This document shows positions 52,138-60,431 of a stretch of DNA of 64,000 nucleotides, piece after piece. The stretch spans positions 154,066 to 218,065 of the forward strand of contig NZ_BDGT01000006.1 of the NCBI RefSeq assembly GCF_001748285.1. Direction: 5' to 3'. The first letter of the stretch is position 1, and each line of letters starts with the position of its first letter. Position numbers and translations under genes: made by a program. This DNA comes from Thermogemmatispora onikobensis. Its GTDB lineage: Bacteria > Chloroflexota > Ktedonobacteria > Ktedonobacterales > Ktedonobacteraceae. The notes below the pieces were generated by a model. It was not told where the DNA came from. It saw nothing but the letters and a program-made list of their open reading frames with translations, and did no database searches.

Positions 52138-53117
52138 TGGTCTCCTGCTTCTCTCTCCTGTGAGCTGTGACCAGGACAGGACGCGGTCAGCGTGCGCCTC
52201 TGGCTCTGGTCTCCTGGTCTCTCCGGCCCGGGCGCACACCCCCAGGCGGTCAGCAGGGGCCAGAGGGCACAGAAGTCCTCCTGTTGCATCTCGGCCACTG
52301 CCTGCTGATACAGGCGCTCCAGCTCCGCCCAAGCGGCCAGGCCCATGCGTTCCAGGAAGGGCAGGACCAGCTCCAGCCCGATGAGAAAGTCCTTGAAGAC
52401 CGGGTAGTGTCTGGAGGTCCCCATCGACCACTCGATGACGGTGGGCCGCAGGCCTACGTTGAGGAAGCCGGCCTGCCGCAGCAGCCGCGGCAGCCGTGGC
52501 GTGATGCCGATGTGTCTCCCATCCACTGAGCAACTCTGGCCGGCTCTCCAGAGGGCCTCGGTCCCCAAAGCCATCAGCCGCTCGAAAGCTGGACTGGTCG
52601 TCAGGGGCTCCTCCATCTCGGTCAGGCGCAGGAAGCCGCCCGGCCTGAGCAGGCGGCGGCACTCGACGAGCAACCGCGGCCAGGCCGCCGGCAGCATGAA
52701 GCCCCACAGCAGCCGCCCGTTGATCAGGTCGAAGGAGCCGTCCTCGAAGGCCAGCGGCTCCATGACATCCATGACCTGGAAGTGGACGTTGTCCAGGCCC
52801 CGTGAGCGGGCCTGAGTGGTGGCATACTCGACGACCGCCAGGCTGAGGTCAACGCCGATCAGGGTGGCCCGCGGGAAGCAGAAGGCCAGTTCCAGCAGCC
52901 AGCCGCCCGGGCCACAGGCCAGGTCGAGGACGCGGCCCGTCTCAGGGAGGCTGATCTCCTCCTCGGGCAACAGGCCGCCCAGCGTCTCGGTGAGCAGACG
53001 ATCCTGCTGCATGAGGCGGGCCAGCTCCCCAGGGTTCTCCGCGTCTATGATGTAGGTCGAGCGTCCGCGCTGCCGGCGGAAGGAACTCGGACGAGACGGG
53101 TCATCCAGCGCACTCAT
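52128..53117 (-). CDS. class I SAM-dependent methyltransferase
   Basis: 329 residues. After the leader 'STYIIDAENPGELARLMQQD' come motif I 'VLDLACGPGGWLLELAFCFP', post I 'ATLIGVDLSLAVVEYATTQA', motif II 'DVMEPLAFEDGSFDLINGRL' and motif III 'LLRPGGFLRLTEMEEP'. The last 45 residues are hydrophilic and not conserved. AAAGGAG precedes the ATG, and the gene overlaps both neighbours by a few bases, forming a four-gene operon with a methyltransferase-leader protein and two STAND ATPases. It is more distant from the three tandem methyltransferases at 1766-4736. Substrate unknown. Confidence 0.85.
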   Translation of the reverse strand: MSALDDPSRPSSFRRQRGRSTYIIDAENPGELARLMQQDRLLTETLGGLLPEEEISLPETGRVLDLACGPGGWLLELAFCFPRATLIGVDLSLAVVEYATTQARSRGLDNVHFQVMDVMEPLAFEDGSFDLINGRLLWGFMLPAAWPRLLVECRRLLRPGGFLRLTEMEEPLTTSPAFERLMALGTEALWRAGQSCSVDGRHIGITPRLPRLLRQAGFLNVGLRPTVIEWSMGTSRHYPVFKDFLIGLELVLPFLERMGLAAWAELERLYQQAVAEMQQEDFCALWPLLTAWGCAPGPERPGDQSQRRTLTASCPGHSSQEREAGDQWP

Positions 53118-53722
53118 GGGTGTCTCCTTTCTGGGGTGGCAGGGCGCAGGGGCCAGGCCGACCCCACGGGCAGCAGGGGCAGGCGACCCGCTCGCTCGGC
53201 CTCAAGCGCCTGCCGGATGAGGGGGGCATGGCCGAGAAAGAGCGGGTGCCGCTCCGGAGCGGTTACGAGGAGCATCTCCAGACCCAGGACCTTGCTGGCA
53301 GGACCGGGCCGGGCGGCGTTGACCTGGAGCAGGTCCAGCCCGATGGCGAAACGGGCATCATGCTCACGAAGCGGCATGGCATGCACCTCCATCGGGCTGG
53401 GGTGGCTCGCAGGCGCTCCAGGTCTGTGGCTGGCGGGGGCCCCTGCCGCGCTGAGTTCAAGCTCGGGAGCAAGCGGGGCGAGATAGTGATTATTACTCAG
53501 AGTGCGATACAGGGCATGGTGCTGGTAATTGAGCCGCTGGTCTTCCAGGGGATCTTTGGGTAAGATATAGGGAACATCAGCCAGATACTGGCGCTGCGTG
53601 AGGAGAGGTGAACCCTCTGGAGAGATGTGAGTGGTGGCTGTCACCGGAGTAGCCGGGCCTGGCGTGAGGGCCACACGGACCCGGGCGTGACGGCCTGCGA
53701 GCAGCTTATGTAGTAGGCCCAT
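53114..53722 (-). CDS. protein with the N-terminal leader of the tandem methyltransferases but no SAM domain
   Basis: 202 residues. Residues about 43-82 ('RQYLADVPYILPKDPLEDQR', 'LNYQHHALYRTLSNNHYLAP') match the leader of the three methyltransferases near 1.7-4.7 kb ('RRYLQEQPYLLPKDLGEVNR', 'NYLAP'). At the point where those proteins enter the SAM-binding fold, this one switches to a Pro/Ala-rich linker and an unknown tail ('EHDARFAIGLDLLQVNAARP', 'GLEMLLVTAPERHPLFLGHA'). AAGGAG lies 7 bases before the ATG, and its stop overlaps the next start as ATGA. It is either a recombined remnant that stayed translated or a separate leader protein. Confidence 0.6.
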   Translation of the reverse strand: MGLLHKLLAGRHARVRVALTPGPATPVTATTHISPEGSPLLTQRQYLADVPYILPKDPLEDQRLNYQHHALYRTLSNNHYLAPLAPELELSAAGAPASHRPGAPASHPSPMEVHAMPLREHDARFAIGLDLLQVNAARPGPASKVLGLEMLLVTAPERHPLFLGHAPLIRQALEAERAGRLPLLPVGSAWPLRPATPERRHP

Positions 53723-54309
53723 AGCGGGTCTCCTTCCTTATTTCTTTGGCAAGGATGATCTGCCTCTCGCCCCTGATGGACAGTTGACAATCGTTGCCCA
53801 CATCGGGACAGAGACGTGCTGCAGGATCTAGCGTTTCCTCATGACACTGGCTGATATCATGGCCGCCTTCGCTTGCCGGATGTAGGGCAGGCGAAGAGCA
53901 TACTTGTATCGATCATCGCCGTTGATAGATCGTGCTGGAATCCAACGGATTTCCACCAGTGTGCTATTGAAAAGAAGTATAGAAGGTGAAATTAAAAATA
54001 ACATCCAAAGTGGATGCTCAGTGAGTAATCATGTTGTTCCTTGCTTGCTGTCACTGTTGCTCTTAGAAGAGAAAGCTAGCGGGGGAAATGAAAAGCAAGC
54101 TTATCTGACTCTTGCGGCGCTGATAATGAAAGGAGATGTGCCGCTTCCTATTGTTTCAGCAAGCAGGCTGCTTATGTAGAACAAGCTGATTGTTCGCTTA
54201 GGGAGGGCAGTGAAAGCAGTTATAGGTTGCGAAGACGGGGTTACTAAGTGTTTCCCTCTTTTTCAGGGCTGGAGATATGAGGATGTGAAGATACGGGAAG
54301 GAAACAAAA
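53723..54309. other. intergenic region without a supported gene
   Basis: A 91-codon frame at 53904-54179 has no ribosome site or motif and is not called. The region is moderately AT-rich and should contain the promoter of the methyltransferase-ATPase operon near 53740-53850, though I found no clear consensus. Confidence 0.35.
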
Positions 54310-54341
54310 GAGCAGCATACTACAGGTCAGGTATGCTGCTC
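54310..54341 (-). terminator. intrinsic terminator of the XRE regulator gene
   Basis: GAGCAGCATAC (54310-54320) and GTATGCTGCTC (54331-54341) are perfect 11-base arms around a 10-base loop. On the minus strand the stem is followed by TTTTGTTTCC, giving a textbook terminator 32 bases after the stop at 54373. Confidence 0.85.
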
Positions 54342-54372
54342 GGGGGACAGGCATACGATGTTGGCGATGGAC

Positions 54373-55896
54373 TCAGGTGAGGGTGAGCAGCTCGCGCAGC
54401 TCGCGCAGGCGCTGCTCGCCGGGGAAGGCGGCGCAGAGGGCGATGTAGGCCTGGCGAGCCTCGGCTAGGCGCTGCTGGCTCTGGAGCTGCCTGGCGCCGG
54501 CGAGGCCGGCCTGCCATTTCTCCAGGCACCAGTCGAGCCGGCGTGGCTGGTCGTCGCGGCTGGCTTCGATCAGGACGGCCAGCAAGAGGGCTTCCGCGCG
54601 GCCAAGAGGCGTCACCGTTCCCTGTTGATAGTGCTGCTCGATCTGCTCGCAGGCTGCTAATGCTTCCTGCGACAAACCTAACTCCCTATGCATGTAGGCA
54701 TCGTCGAGCAGCAGATCGCTCAAAATAAAGTCTACCCATGTGGGAACTGGTTCTGTCTGGGCAAAGAATGCCTCATATGCCTGCTTCAGAAAGCGAAGGG
54801 CTTCATCTTTTTGCGCGGTTGTTGCTGCAAGATCTATGGCTAATTCTCCATAGCAGCGGGTATAGAAAATAGGAGCCACTGGATCACTGGCAGGCTGAGC
54901 GACTGAAGCCTCCTTCTGCCGGTCGCGTCGATCTCGCTCCTCGAGTAAATACCGTGCCCGTTGTGAAGCCTCCAACGCTTGCTTGTAGCGATGGCCATAG
55001 TAATGAGAGGTGGCTTGACGCCCGAGTGCTGTTACTTGCAGTGCAAGGTTGCCGGCTATGCTGCTGAACGCTTCGGCCTGCTGGGCATAAGCCACTCCCT
55101 GGGCTGGGGTGCTCAGGTGCCAGGCCAGCCGTGAACGCAACAGGAAGCCCTGGGCTGCTAGCTCGGCGGCGGCCTGACTCTGTTTGGGTGGGGCGGTTCT
55201 GGCCAGAGCCTGCAGGGTGGGCAGATAGGCGGCAACCGCCTGTTCAGCTAAGGCCAGCTCGCCCTGCCGACGCAACTGCCAGCAGGCGGCCAGGCCGGCG
55301 GCACACTGCTTCAAGATATCTTCGGTGAGGGCCGGCCCCTTCATAGCAGGGCCGGCCTGTGACAGACCCAACAATTCAATCGGCGCCAGGGCGAGCAGGC
55401 GCAGCGTCTCGCGCCGGGTTAACTCGTTCTGGTTCATAGCGTCCTTCTCCAGTTCGGTGCATAAGAGGATCTGGAGCTGCTGATAGTGGGAGTCGCTGGC
55501 GGGCCAGCGCCAGACGAGGCCCAGCAGCCGCAGGGGCAGGCACTGCAGGCGGGCAGCGGCCAGGGCGTCGGCCTCGGCAGGAGGAGAAGGAAGCGGCCCC
55601 GGCTCGACCTGGAGAGGCTCGCTGGTGGGAGGGGCCGGAGCGGGCAGGGGCAGGGAGAGGCCCAGCTCCTCATCGCGGAAGCCCAGCTCGGCGGGGGAGA
55701 GCGCGAAGAGCTGGCAGAGCTTGCGCAGGTGCAGGGGCTGGGGGACATCGCCGGCGCGCTCCCAGCGGCAGACGGTGGCCTTGCTGACGCCGACGGCCTC
55801 GGCGACTTCTTCGAGAGTGAGCAGGCGGGCACGGCGCGCACGGATCAGGGCCTGGCGGAGCGGGCCTGCTCCCTCTGAGTCCTGGCTCTGGTGCAT
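54373..55896 (-). CDS. XRE family regulator with TPR-like sensor domain
   Basis: 507 residues. The N-terminal helix-turn-helix is 'RRARLLTLEEVAEAVGVSKA' and 'TVCRWERAGDVPQPLHLRKL', then a Pro-rich linker. From about residue 165 to the end helical TPR-like repeats follow ('CWQLRRQGELALAEQAVAAY', 'YKQALEASQRARYLLEERDR', 'RELGLSQEALAACEQIEQHY'). This is the layout of Rgg/PlcR-like or 'transcriptional regulator with TPR' proteins; the ligand, possibly a peptide, is unknown. AAGGAGAAGCA precedes the ATG. The coding strand of the linker is very C-rich. Confidence 0.83.
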   Translation of the reverse strand: MHQSQDSEGAGPLRQALIRARRARLLTLEEVAEAVGVSKATVCRWERAGDVPQPLHLRKLCQLFALSPAELGFRDEELGLSLPLPAPAPPTSEPLQVEPGPLPSPPAEADALAAARLQCLPLRLLGLVWRWPASDSHYQQLQILLCTELEKDAMNQNELTRRETLRLLALAPIELLGLSQAGPAMKGPALTEDILKQCAAGLAACWQLRRQGELALAEQAVAAYLPTLQALARTAPPKQSQAAAELAAQGFLLRSRLAWHLSTPAQGVAYAQQAEAFSSIAGNLALQVTALGRQATSHYYGHRYKQALEASQRARYLLEERDRRDRQKEASVAQPASDPVAPIFYTRCYGELAIDLAATTAQKDEALRFLKQAYEAFFAQTEPVPTWVDFILSDLLLDDAYMHRELGLSQEALAACEQIEQHYQQGTVTPLGRAEALLLAVLIEASRDDQPRRLDWCLEKWQAGLAGARQLQSQQRLAEARQAYIALCAAFPGEQRLRELRELLTLT

Positions 55897-56594
55897 TGCT
55901 TCTCCTTCCTTTCCACTCTAGCAGTGCTGTGTCAGAGGTACCCTGGTGGGCACCTGTCTGCTTCTCCTTGTCTTGATATTTCTCCCTGTTTCACTGGGAG
56001 ATTCCCGCTCTCTGGACGAAAGCAAACGAGCATAACAGCGGCACAGGGAGAAACAGACCCGCTGGCTCCTCTTCTATCAACAGAAGAAGCGTTAGGAGCT
56101 GACTGGGCCTCTCTCCAACAGGCTAACAGTTATTGAGATAGCATCTGCTTCTCTTAAAAGAGTATAGATGAAAAGACAGGCAAAACTGGAGACAGTTTAT
56201 ACTCATTTCCGTGACACTGCGTTCCTTGTTCCTTCTTGTTTCCTGGAGAAACCTCACCGGGGAAACTGAATGTAACGCTCTCTATTGAGTTGAGATAACA
56301 GGAAATCGAGCGATTTGGGGTGACGATCGCCTCCCGATTCGAACCAGCTTATCTTGAGCGAAACAGCCTCTCACCTCGTGTCTGCAGCCTTCTTCTCATG
56401 CCCACTCAGATAGCAAGTGAGCAATTGGAACTGTTCCTTGCCGGTAGCGGCAGCGCCTGTTTGCTCACCTGATCCCCCCTGAAGCAAAGAGTTTTAGGGG
56501 AACAACAGCATCCACCTATAAATATCGTAACATACTCTAAGGCACCTGTCTACTCTAGAAATATGAAGAGTATTATACTGTAATATCTGGTGTA
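55897..56594. other. intergenic region with hairpins, no supported gene
   Basis: A nested inverted repeat occurs at 56142-56170 (CATCT...CTCTT-AAGAG...AGATG). The stretch 56500-56600 is AT-rich. Antisense frames across the right end show no motif. A string at 56332-56343 resembles a tRNA T-loop on the minus strand, but no stem forms. Confidence 0.35.
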
Positions 56595-56779
56595 ATGGTG
56601 TGCACTCCGTGCCAACCCTGCGCGGCAGTGCTCCCGGTCTCGCCCGCGAGCACAAATCGAGAGATCGAGCCGCTCGCTGCCTACACCTCCCTCGCTCCTT
56701 CCCTGGCATCTCTGGAGAATCCGCCAAACATGGGACATGATTCATCTATCTCTGGCGTTCAGATTCTCGGCGCCTCGCC

Positions 56780-57100
56780 CTCGCAGACTGAGGTCACCAA
56801 CGCCCTCATTGCCACCCCTGACGGCCCGGCGTCCCCCTCGACCTGGCAATGGCTCTTTGAACTGCGAGCCTTACCGCCCGAAGAGCGCCTGATCAAGGCC
56901 CGGGTCCTGCAACCGACCTGGGCCGAAGCAGAGATCGACCCCTGGGCTGCCTCCAAAGGCGAAGTACAGATCGCCATCCTGGATGTGGCCCATGCGGCGA
57001 TCGGTGCCTTCCCCTGGCGCGAGGTATTGCCCCGTATCCAGTGCCCCATGTTGCTGATCACCGGTGATCCCTCCCTGGCTCGCCTCTCTGCTGACCGATC
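56780..57100 (+). pseudogene. C-terminal fragment of an alpha/beta hydrolase
   Basis: In the frame open from 56595 to 57143, residues from about 62 on ('QTEVTNALIATPDGPASPST', 'WAASKGEVQIAILDVAHAAI', 'WREVLPRIQCPMLLITGDPS') match the lid and acid-bearing strand of alpha/beta hydrolases. The nucleophile half and the final histidine strand are missing, and the ends read as unrelated sequence. It abuts the stop of the nuclease gene. Confidence 0.5.
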
Positions 57101-57111
57101 GCTGACTCCTC

Positions 57112-58821
57112 TCACAACTGGGCAGCCGTCAGCAACTCGTTAAGCCGGGCCCGAATGGCCGCTACCCGTCGCTCTGCCTGCCCCGGGATGAGTGGAAAAG
57201 CCCTGATGTGTCCATCATCCTCCTCTTGCAATTCTGTGCCCGGGTAGAGGATAGAAGCACTGGTCACAATCCGTTTGCGCTGAAGCTGAACATTGCCAGA
57301 AGTACGCCTCAAATACTGGTATCTGATATTGATGCGATAACTGAGCATCTTATTGATATCTTGCTCCTTAGCATAGTACTGGCCGCTGGGTGAGCGCTGC
57401 CAGCGATATTTCGCATCGAATACCAGCACACGCCACGGCTCGCCCTGGCGATAGACTTCGATAGCCATATCGGGCGTCAGCGGGCCGCCGCTGGAGAGCG
57501 TCGAGACCAGCGCCGGGTCTGTTCCCACCGTTGAGGCATGAGGATAGTACGGCTCGTACTTAAAGACCACCTCTCGATCGCCTTTGACCAGCGCAATACT
57601 GGCCACGTTCTTGCGAACCTCGAATTCGAAATAGCGCTTCTCGACCTCGTAGAAGGTCGTATTCGAAACCAGGCGATAGCCACGCTCTTCCAGCAGCTCG
57701 ACAGCCAGGTGGGTGATCGTAAAAACGCTCCACATCTCGTACAGTTCGCTCACTTTACGCTGGCCCAGCTCGTTGACGTAGCGCTCGGTGTTGACAACCA
57801 TCAGACGCTGCTGAAACTGCAGATAGAGCTGAAAGAAGCGGCTGTAGGCGGGATGCTTTAAGAGGACCTGGGTGGCTTTGCCGGGCAAGGCTGCTGCCTG
57901 TACCGTCTTGAGAAACGGCTCGCTGCTCCAGAAAAGACAGCGCTGTCGCATCTGCTGGCACTCAGCGATCACGCGCCGTAGACGCTCTAGCAGAGCGCGG
58001 TCCTCCTCATTGTGGTAGCGCTGGTAGAGGGCCGCTCGACGTTCGGCCTCGGCCTTGGCCCGCTCCTCGATCAGGCTGAGCCTGGCCGGCAGTTGACGCT
58101 GCAAAAAGTGCTTGAGCAGGCGATTCTCATACACGTCGTAGGAGAGCTGACTCTCCTGCAGCTGCCACTCCTGCGGGAGATAGCGCACGTGCCCATAGGG
58201 ACGCCGTAGCGCTGGCAGCTCCAGACAGGGACCCGGCAGCGGCTGGGCCTCACCGCTCAAGCGCGCCACAGCCTGCCAGTCGCCAGAGCGCGCCGCCGGC
58301 TGCAACCTGGAATGTGGCCGACGGCGGATCTGCAGCAGCACGGGACCTAGCTTCTCCACCAGGCCACGAATTTGCTTATAGTCATGAACAGGTGAGGTCT
58401 CCTCCAGGCGGCGCCCAAAGGCGGCCCGCTCAACGGCGGGAGAGAGCAAGCGAAACCACAGATCCAGTGAGAGCGCTGCCAGCTCGCTCTTCATCTGCTC
58501 ATACAGACGCTGGGTAAGCTTCTGGGGAAAGACACGCAGCCAGGCCGTGCGCGGCGCAACGCCGGGAGCGTGGACTGTCAGGCGATAGAGGCCAGCGTAA
58601 TGCTCGGGACGCCACTGCCAGAGGCCATAATGCTCGGTGTGTAACGGCACCTCGTCGATCACAATGCTGATGGGGTGCGGCGCTGAGGACGTCACCTTGA
58701 TGTAACAGACACGATATTCAGAGAGATTGAGCGCTGCATTGTCATTGTCGGGGGCAAAGCTGAGGGGCTGACCGTTGATCGTCAGCCAGGCGCCATCAAC
58801 GCCAGAAGCTGGTGTAGCCAT
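57112..58821 (-). CDS. DUF2357 protein with PD-(D/E)XK nuclease domain (McrC-like)
   Basis: 569 residues. The N-terminal part with 'PISIVIDEVPLHTEHYGLWQ' and 'ESQLSYDVYENRLLKHFLQR' is DUF2357-like. The C-terminal part has 'ELYEMWSVFTITHLAVELLE', and 'TPDMAIEVYRQGEPWRVLVF' followed by 'DAKYRW' is the PD...(D/E)xK nuclease core, as in McrC-type restriction subunits. It follows the McrB-like AAA+ gene with a 26-base overlap, so the two are translated together, as mcrBC are. The likely role is cleavage of modified or foreign DNA guided by the AAA+ motor. Confidence 0.8.
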   Translation of the reverse strand: MATPASGVDGAWLTINGQPLSFAPDNDNAALNLSEYRVCYIKVTSSAPHPISIVIDEVPLHTEHYGLWQWRPEHYAGLYRLTVHAPGVAPRTAWLRVFPQKLTQRLYEQMKSELAALSLDLWFRLLSPAVERAAFGRRLEETSPVHDYKQIRGLVEKLGPVLLQIRRRPHSRLQPAARSGDWQAVARLSGEAQPLPGPCLELPALRRPYGHVRYLPQEWQLQESQLSYDVYENRLLKHFLQRQLPARLSLIEERAKAEAERRAALYQRYHNEEDRALLERLRRVIAECQQMRQRCLFWSSEPFLKTVQAAALPGKATQVLLKHPAYSRFFQLYLQFQQRLMVVNTERYVNELGQRKVSELYEMWSVFTITHLAVELLEERGYRLVSNTTFYEVEKRYFEFEVRKNVASIALVKGDREVVFKYEPYYPHASTVGTDPALVSTLSSGGPLTPDMAIEVYRQGEPWRVLVFDAKYRWQRSPSGQYYAKEQDINKMLSYRINIRYQYLRRTSGNVQLQRKRIVTSASILYPGTELQEEDDGHIRAFPLIPGQAERRVAAIRARLNELLTAAQL

Positions 58822-60241
58822 CGCGTTTCAACCTGCTTTTCATCTCCCCCAAACGCTGGTGGGAGCGCGGCAACCGCTGATCGCGCGTCAGAGCCAGCAA
58901 CTCATCCAGCACCCCCTCGATAACCTCTGTTCCCCGCACGCGCGGCAAAATGCGCTGCTTGATCTGCAGATCCAGCGCCACCTCTGGCTCCAACAAACCA
59001 GCGCTGTTGGCCAGGTACAGCTCGATCTCACGGACAACACGGTAGCCTATGCCGATCTCAACTCGGTTGAGAATGGCATTGATCGCCTGCAGCAGCTCAC
59101 GATAGCGGGTGTCCGGCTGCTGAGCTTTGTAGCTCTGCCAGGTGAGGGCTGAGAGCGGCACGGGGTCCGGCGGGACCGTGGGCTGCGGAATCTTGTCCAG
59201 ATCGATCGAGAAAAATTCGATGGTGTTGGCGCGGTCCAGCACCTTATCGCTGATGGGCTGGGTGGTCTCATCGACGTTGACAGTGCCAGTAAAGAGCAAG
59301 TTGGGCGCCAGTTGCAGCTCTGCCGGTACCGTCAGCGGCTGCCCCTGCCCCTTCAGCTCCTCGTAGAGGCGCCGGCTGACCAGGGTGATGCGTCGGTCGG
59401 CGGGACGCTCCTCTTCAAAGGCGCTGAGAAATTGCGAAAAGTAGTATTCGACATGCGCCAGGTTCATCTCATCCAGACAGAAGAAATAGAGCTCCTGCTC
59501 GTGTTCACTGGCCTCCAGCAGGAAGTCAAGGGCCGGCTCACTGATATAGCTGCCGCTCAAGGTATTGAAATACCCAAGCAAGTAGCGGTCATCGTTCCAG
59601 TTGGGGCGCACGGCCAGCCGTAGATAGCGCTCGCGCGGTACCCCCAGGGCCTCCGCATAGAGCTGCGTCAGCTTCGATTTGCCCGTCCCCGAAAGACCGG
59701 CGAGGATCACGAAAGGGCGCGTCTTCAGGCAGATGTGATAGTTATAGAGCGTTTCCTGATCGAAGTAGTAGCCTCGCGCCGAGATATAGCTGTGGATATG
59801 CTTGAGCAGAGCCTGCTCTTCTAGTCTTGATCCTCCCATCGATCCAGTAATAGCCTCCCAATCTGCTTTTGATAATGGAAAGAGAAAAATAGGACTGTAA
59901 TCGTATTGCGGCGCTTCTTCCGCTACTAACGCCTTCCGGGGCGGTCTGCTCTGTGAGCTGGTCTGGTAGGTAGTGCCGTTCAATGCGTCAAGGTCAGCGG
60001 GGTGGTTATAGCGTTCTGTCACGGCGAGCGTGGCCGTCTGCGCGGGGCTGTTGACGGAGATGACGCTCAGGACCACAGGCAGCACGCCCGGTGAGGAACC
60101 TTGCTGCGCCACCAGGCAGCGATCGCCAACCTGCAGGCTGGGAGGTGGAGTCAGCTGGATCGTCAAGCGCGCCTGCCCGGCTGTGATGGCCTGCAGATAG
60201 CTACTTGTCCTGGGCAAAGAAAGCAGGAAGTACCTGGCCAT
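58796..60241 (-). CDS. McrB-like AAA+ NTPase
   Basis: 481 residues. An N-terminal region of about 130 residues contains a beta-rich segment ('SLQVGDRCLVAQQG', 'SVISVNSPAQTATLAVTERY'). The AAA+ domain follows: Walker A 'PFVILAGLSGTGKSKLTQLY', 'LRLAVRPNWNDDRYLLGYFN', Walker B 'ELYFFCLDEMNLAHVEYYFS', and 'LLFTGTVNVDETTQPISDKV' followed by 'LDRANTIEF', which is the McrB/dynein-branch sensor with the 'N-V-D-E-T' signature. It pairs with the DUF2357 nuclease downstream. It is divergent from a giant helicase gene, with promoters for both between them. Confidence 0.85.
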   Translation of the reverse strand: MARYFLLSLPRTSSYLQAITAGQARLTIQLTPPPSLQVGDRCLVAQQGSSPGVLPVVLSVISVNSPAQTATLAVTERYNHPADLDALNGTTYQTSSQSRPPRKALVAEEAPQYDYSPIFLFPLSKADWEAITGSMGGSRLEEQALLKHIHSYISARGYYFDQETLYNYHICLKTRPFVILAGLSGTGKSKLTQLYAEALGVPRERYLRLAVRPNWNDDRYLLGYFNTLSGSYISEPALDFLLEASEHEQELYFFCLDEMNLAHVEYYFSQFLSAFEEERPADRRITLVSRRLYEELKGQGQPLTVPAELQLAPNLLFTGTVNVDETTQPISDKVLDRANTIEFFSIDLDKIPQPTVPPDPVPLSALTWQSYKAQQPDTRYRELLQAINAILNRVEIGIGYRVVREIELYLANSAGLLEPEVALDLQIKQRILPRVRGTEVIEGVLDELLALTRDQRLPRSHQRLGEMKSRLKRDGYTSFWR

Positions 60242-60314
60242 GCAGTGTAGTGCCTCACCGGCTGAAGCTGTTAACGTTAGACCCCTTCGACACTAAGTGA
60301 ACCATGCTAGCCCT

Positions 60315-60344
60315 ATTCTAGGTCAGCGCTAGAGTCAACGTCAA
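60315..60344 (-). promoter_or_regulatory. promoter-like sequence of the McrB-like operon
   Basis: On the minus strand TTGACG (60339-60344), 18 bases, then TAGAAT (60315-60320). Transcription would start about 65 bases before the McrB-like ATG. Confidence 0.5.
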
Positions 60345-60369
60345 GTGGAACGGTCATACCAGGCAGTCT

Positions 60370-60398
60370 TTGCTGCGAGGAGACTTGCAGCTTATAAT
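60370..60398 (+). promoter_or_regulatory. promoter-like sequence of the helicase gene
   Basis: TTGCTG (60370-60375), 17 bases, then a perfect TATAAT (60393-60398), about 33 bases before the helicase ATG. Confidence 0.5.
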
Positions 60399-60431
60399 AG
60401 GTGCTACAGGCAAGCTCTCCGGGAGGCCATG

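Noticed and set aside
50752..52707. A 651-residue version of the STAND ATPase starting at 52707
   Set aside because: The extra N-terminus is the antiparallel-frame shadow of the overlapping methyltransferase gene; the real start is at 52131-52137.
53904..54179. 91-codon frame in an AT-rich spacer
   Set aside because: No ribosome site, no recognisable domain.
56300..56400. tRNA-like T-loop string (GGTTCGAATC on the minus strand)
   Set aside because: No T-stem, acceptor stem or anticodon arm can be formed around it.
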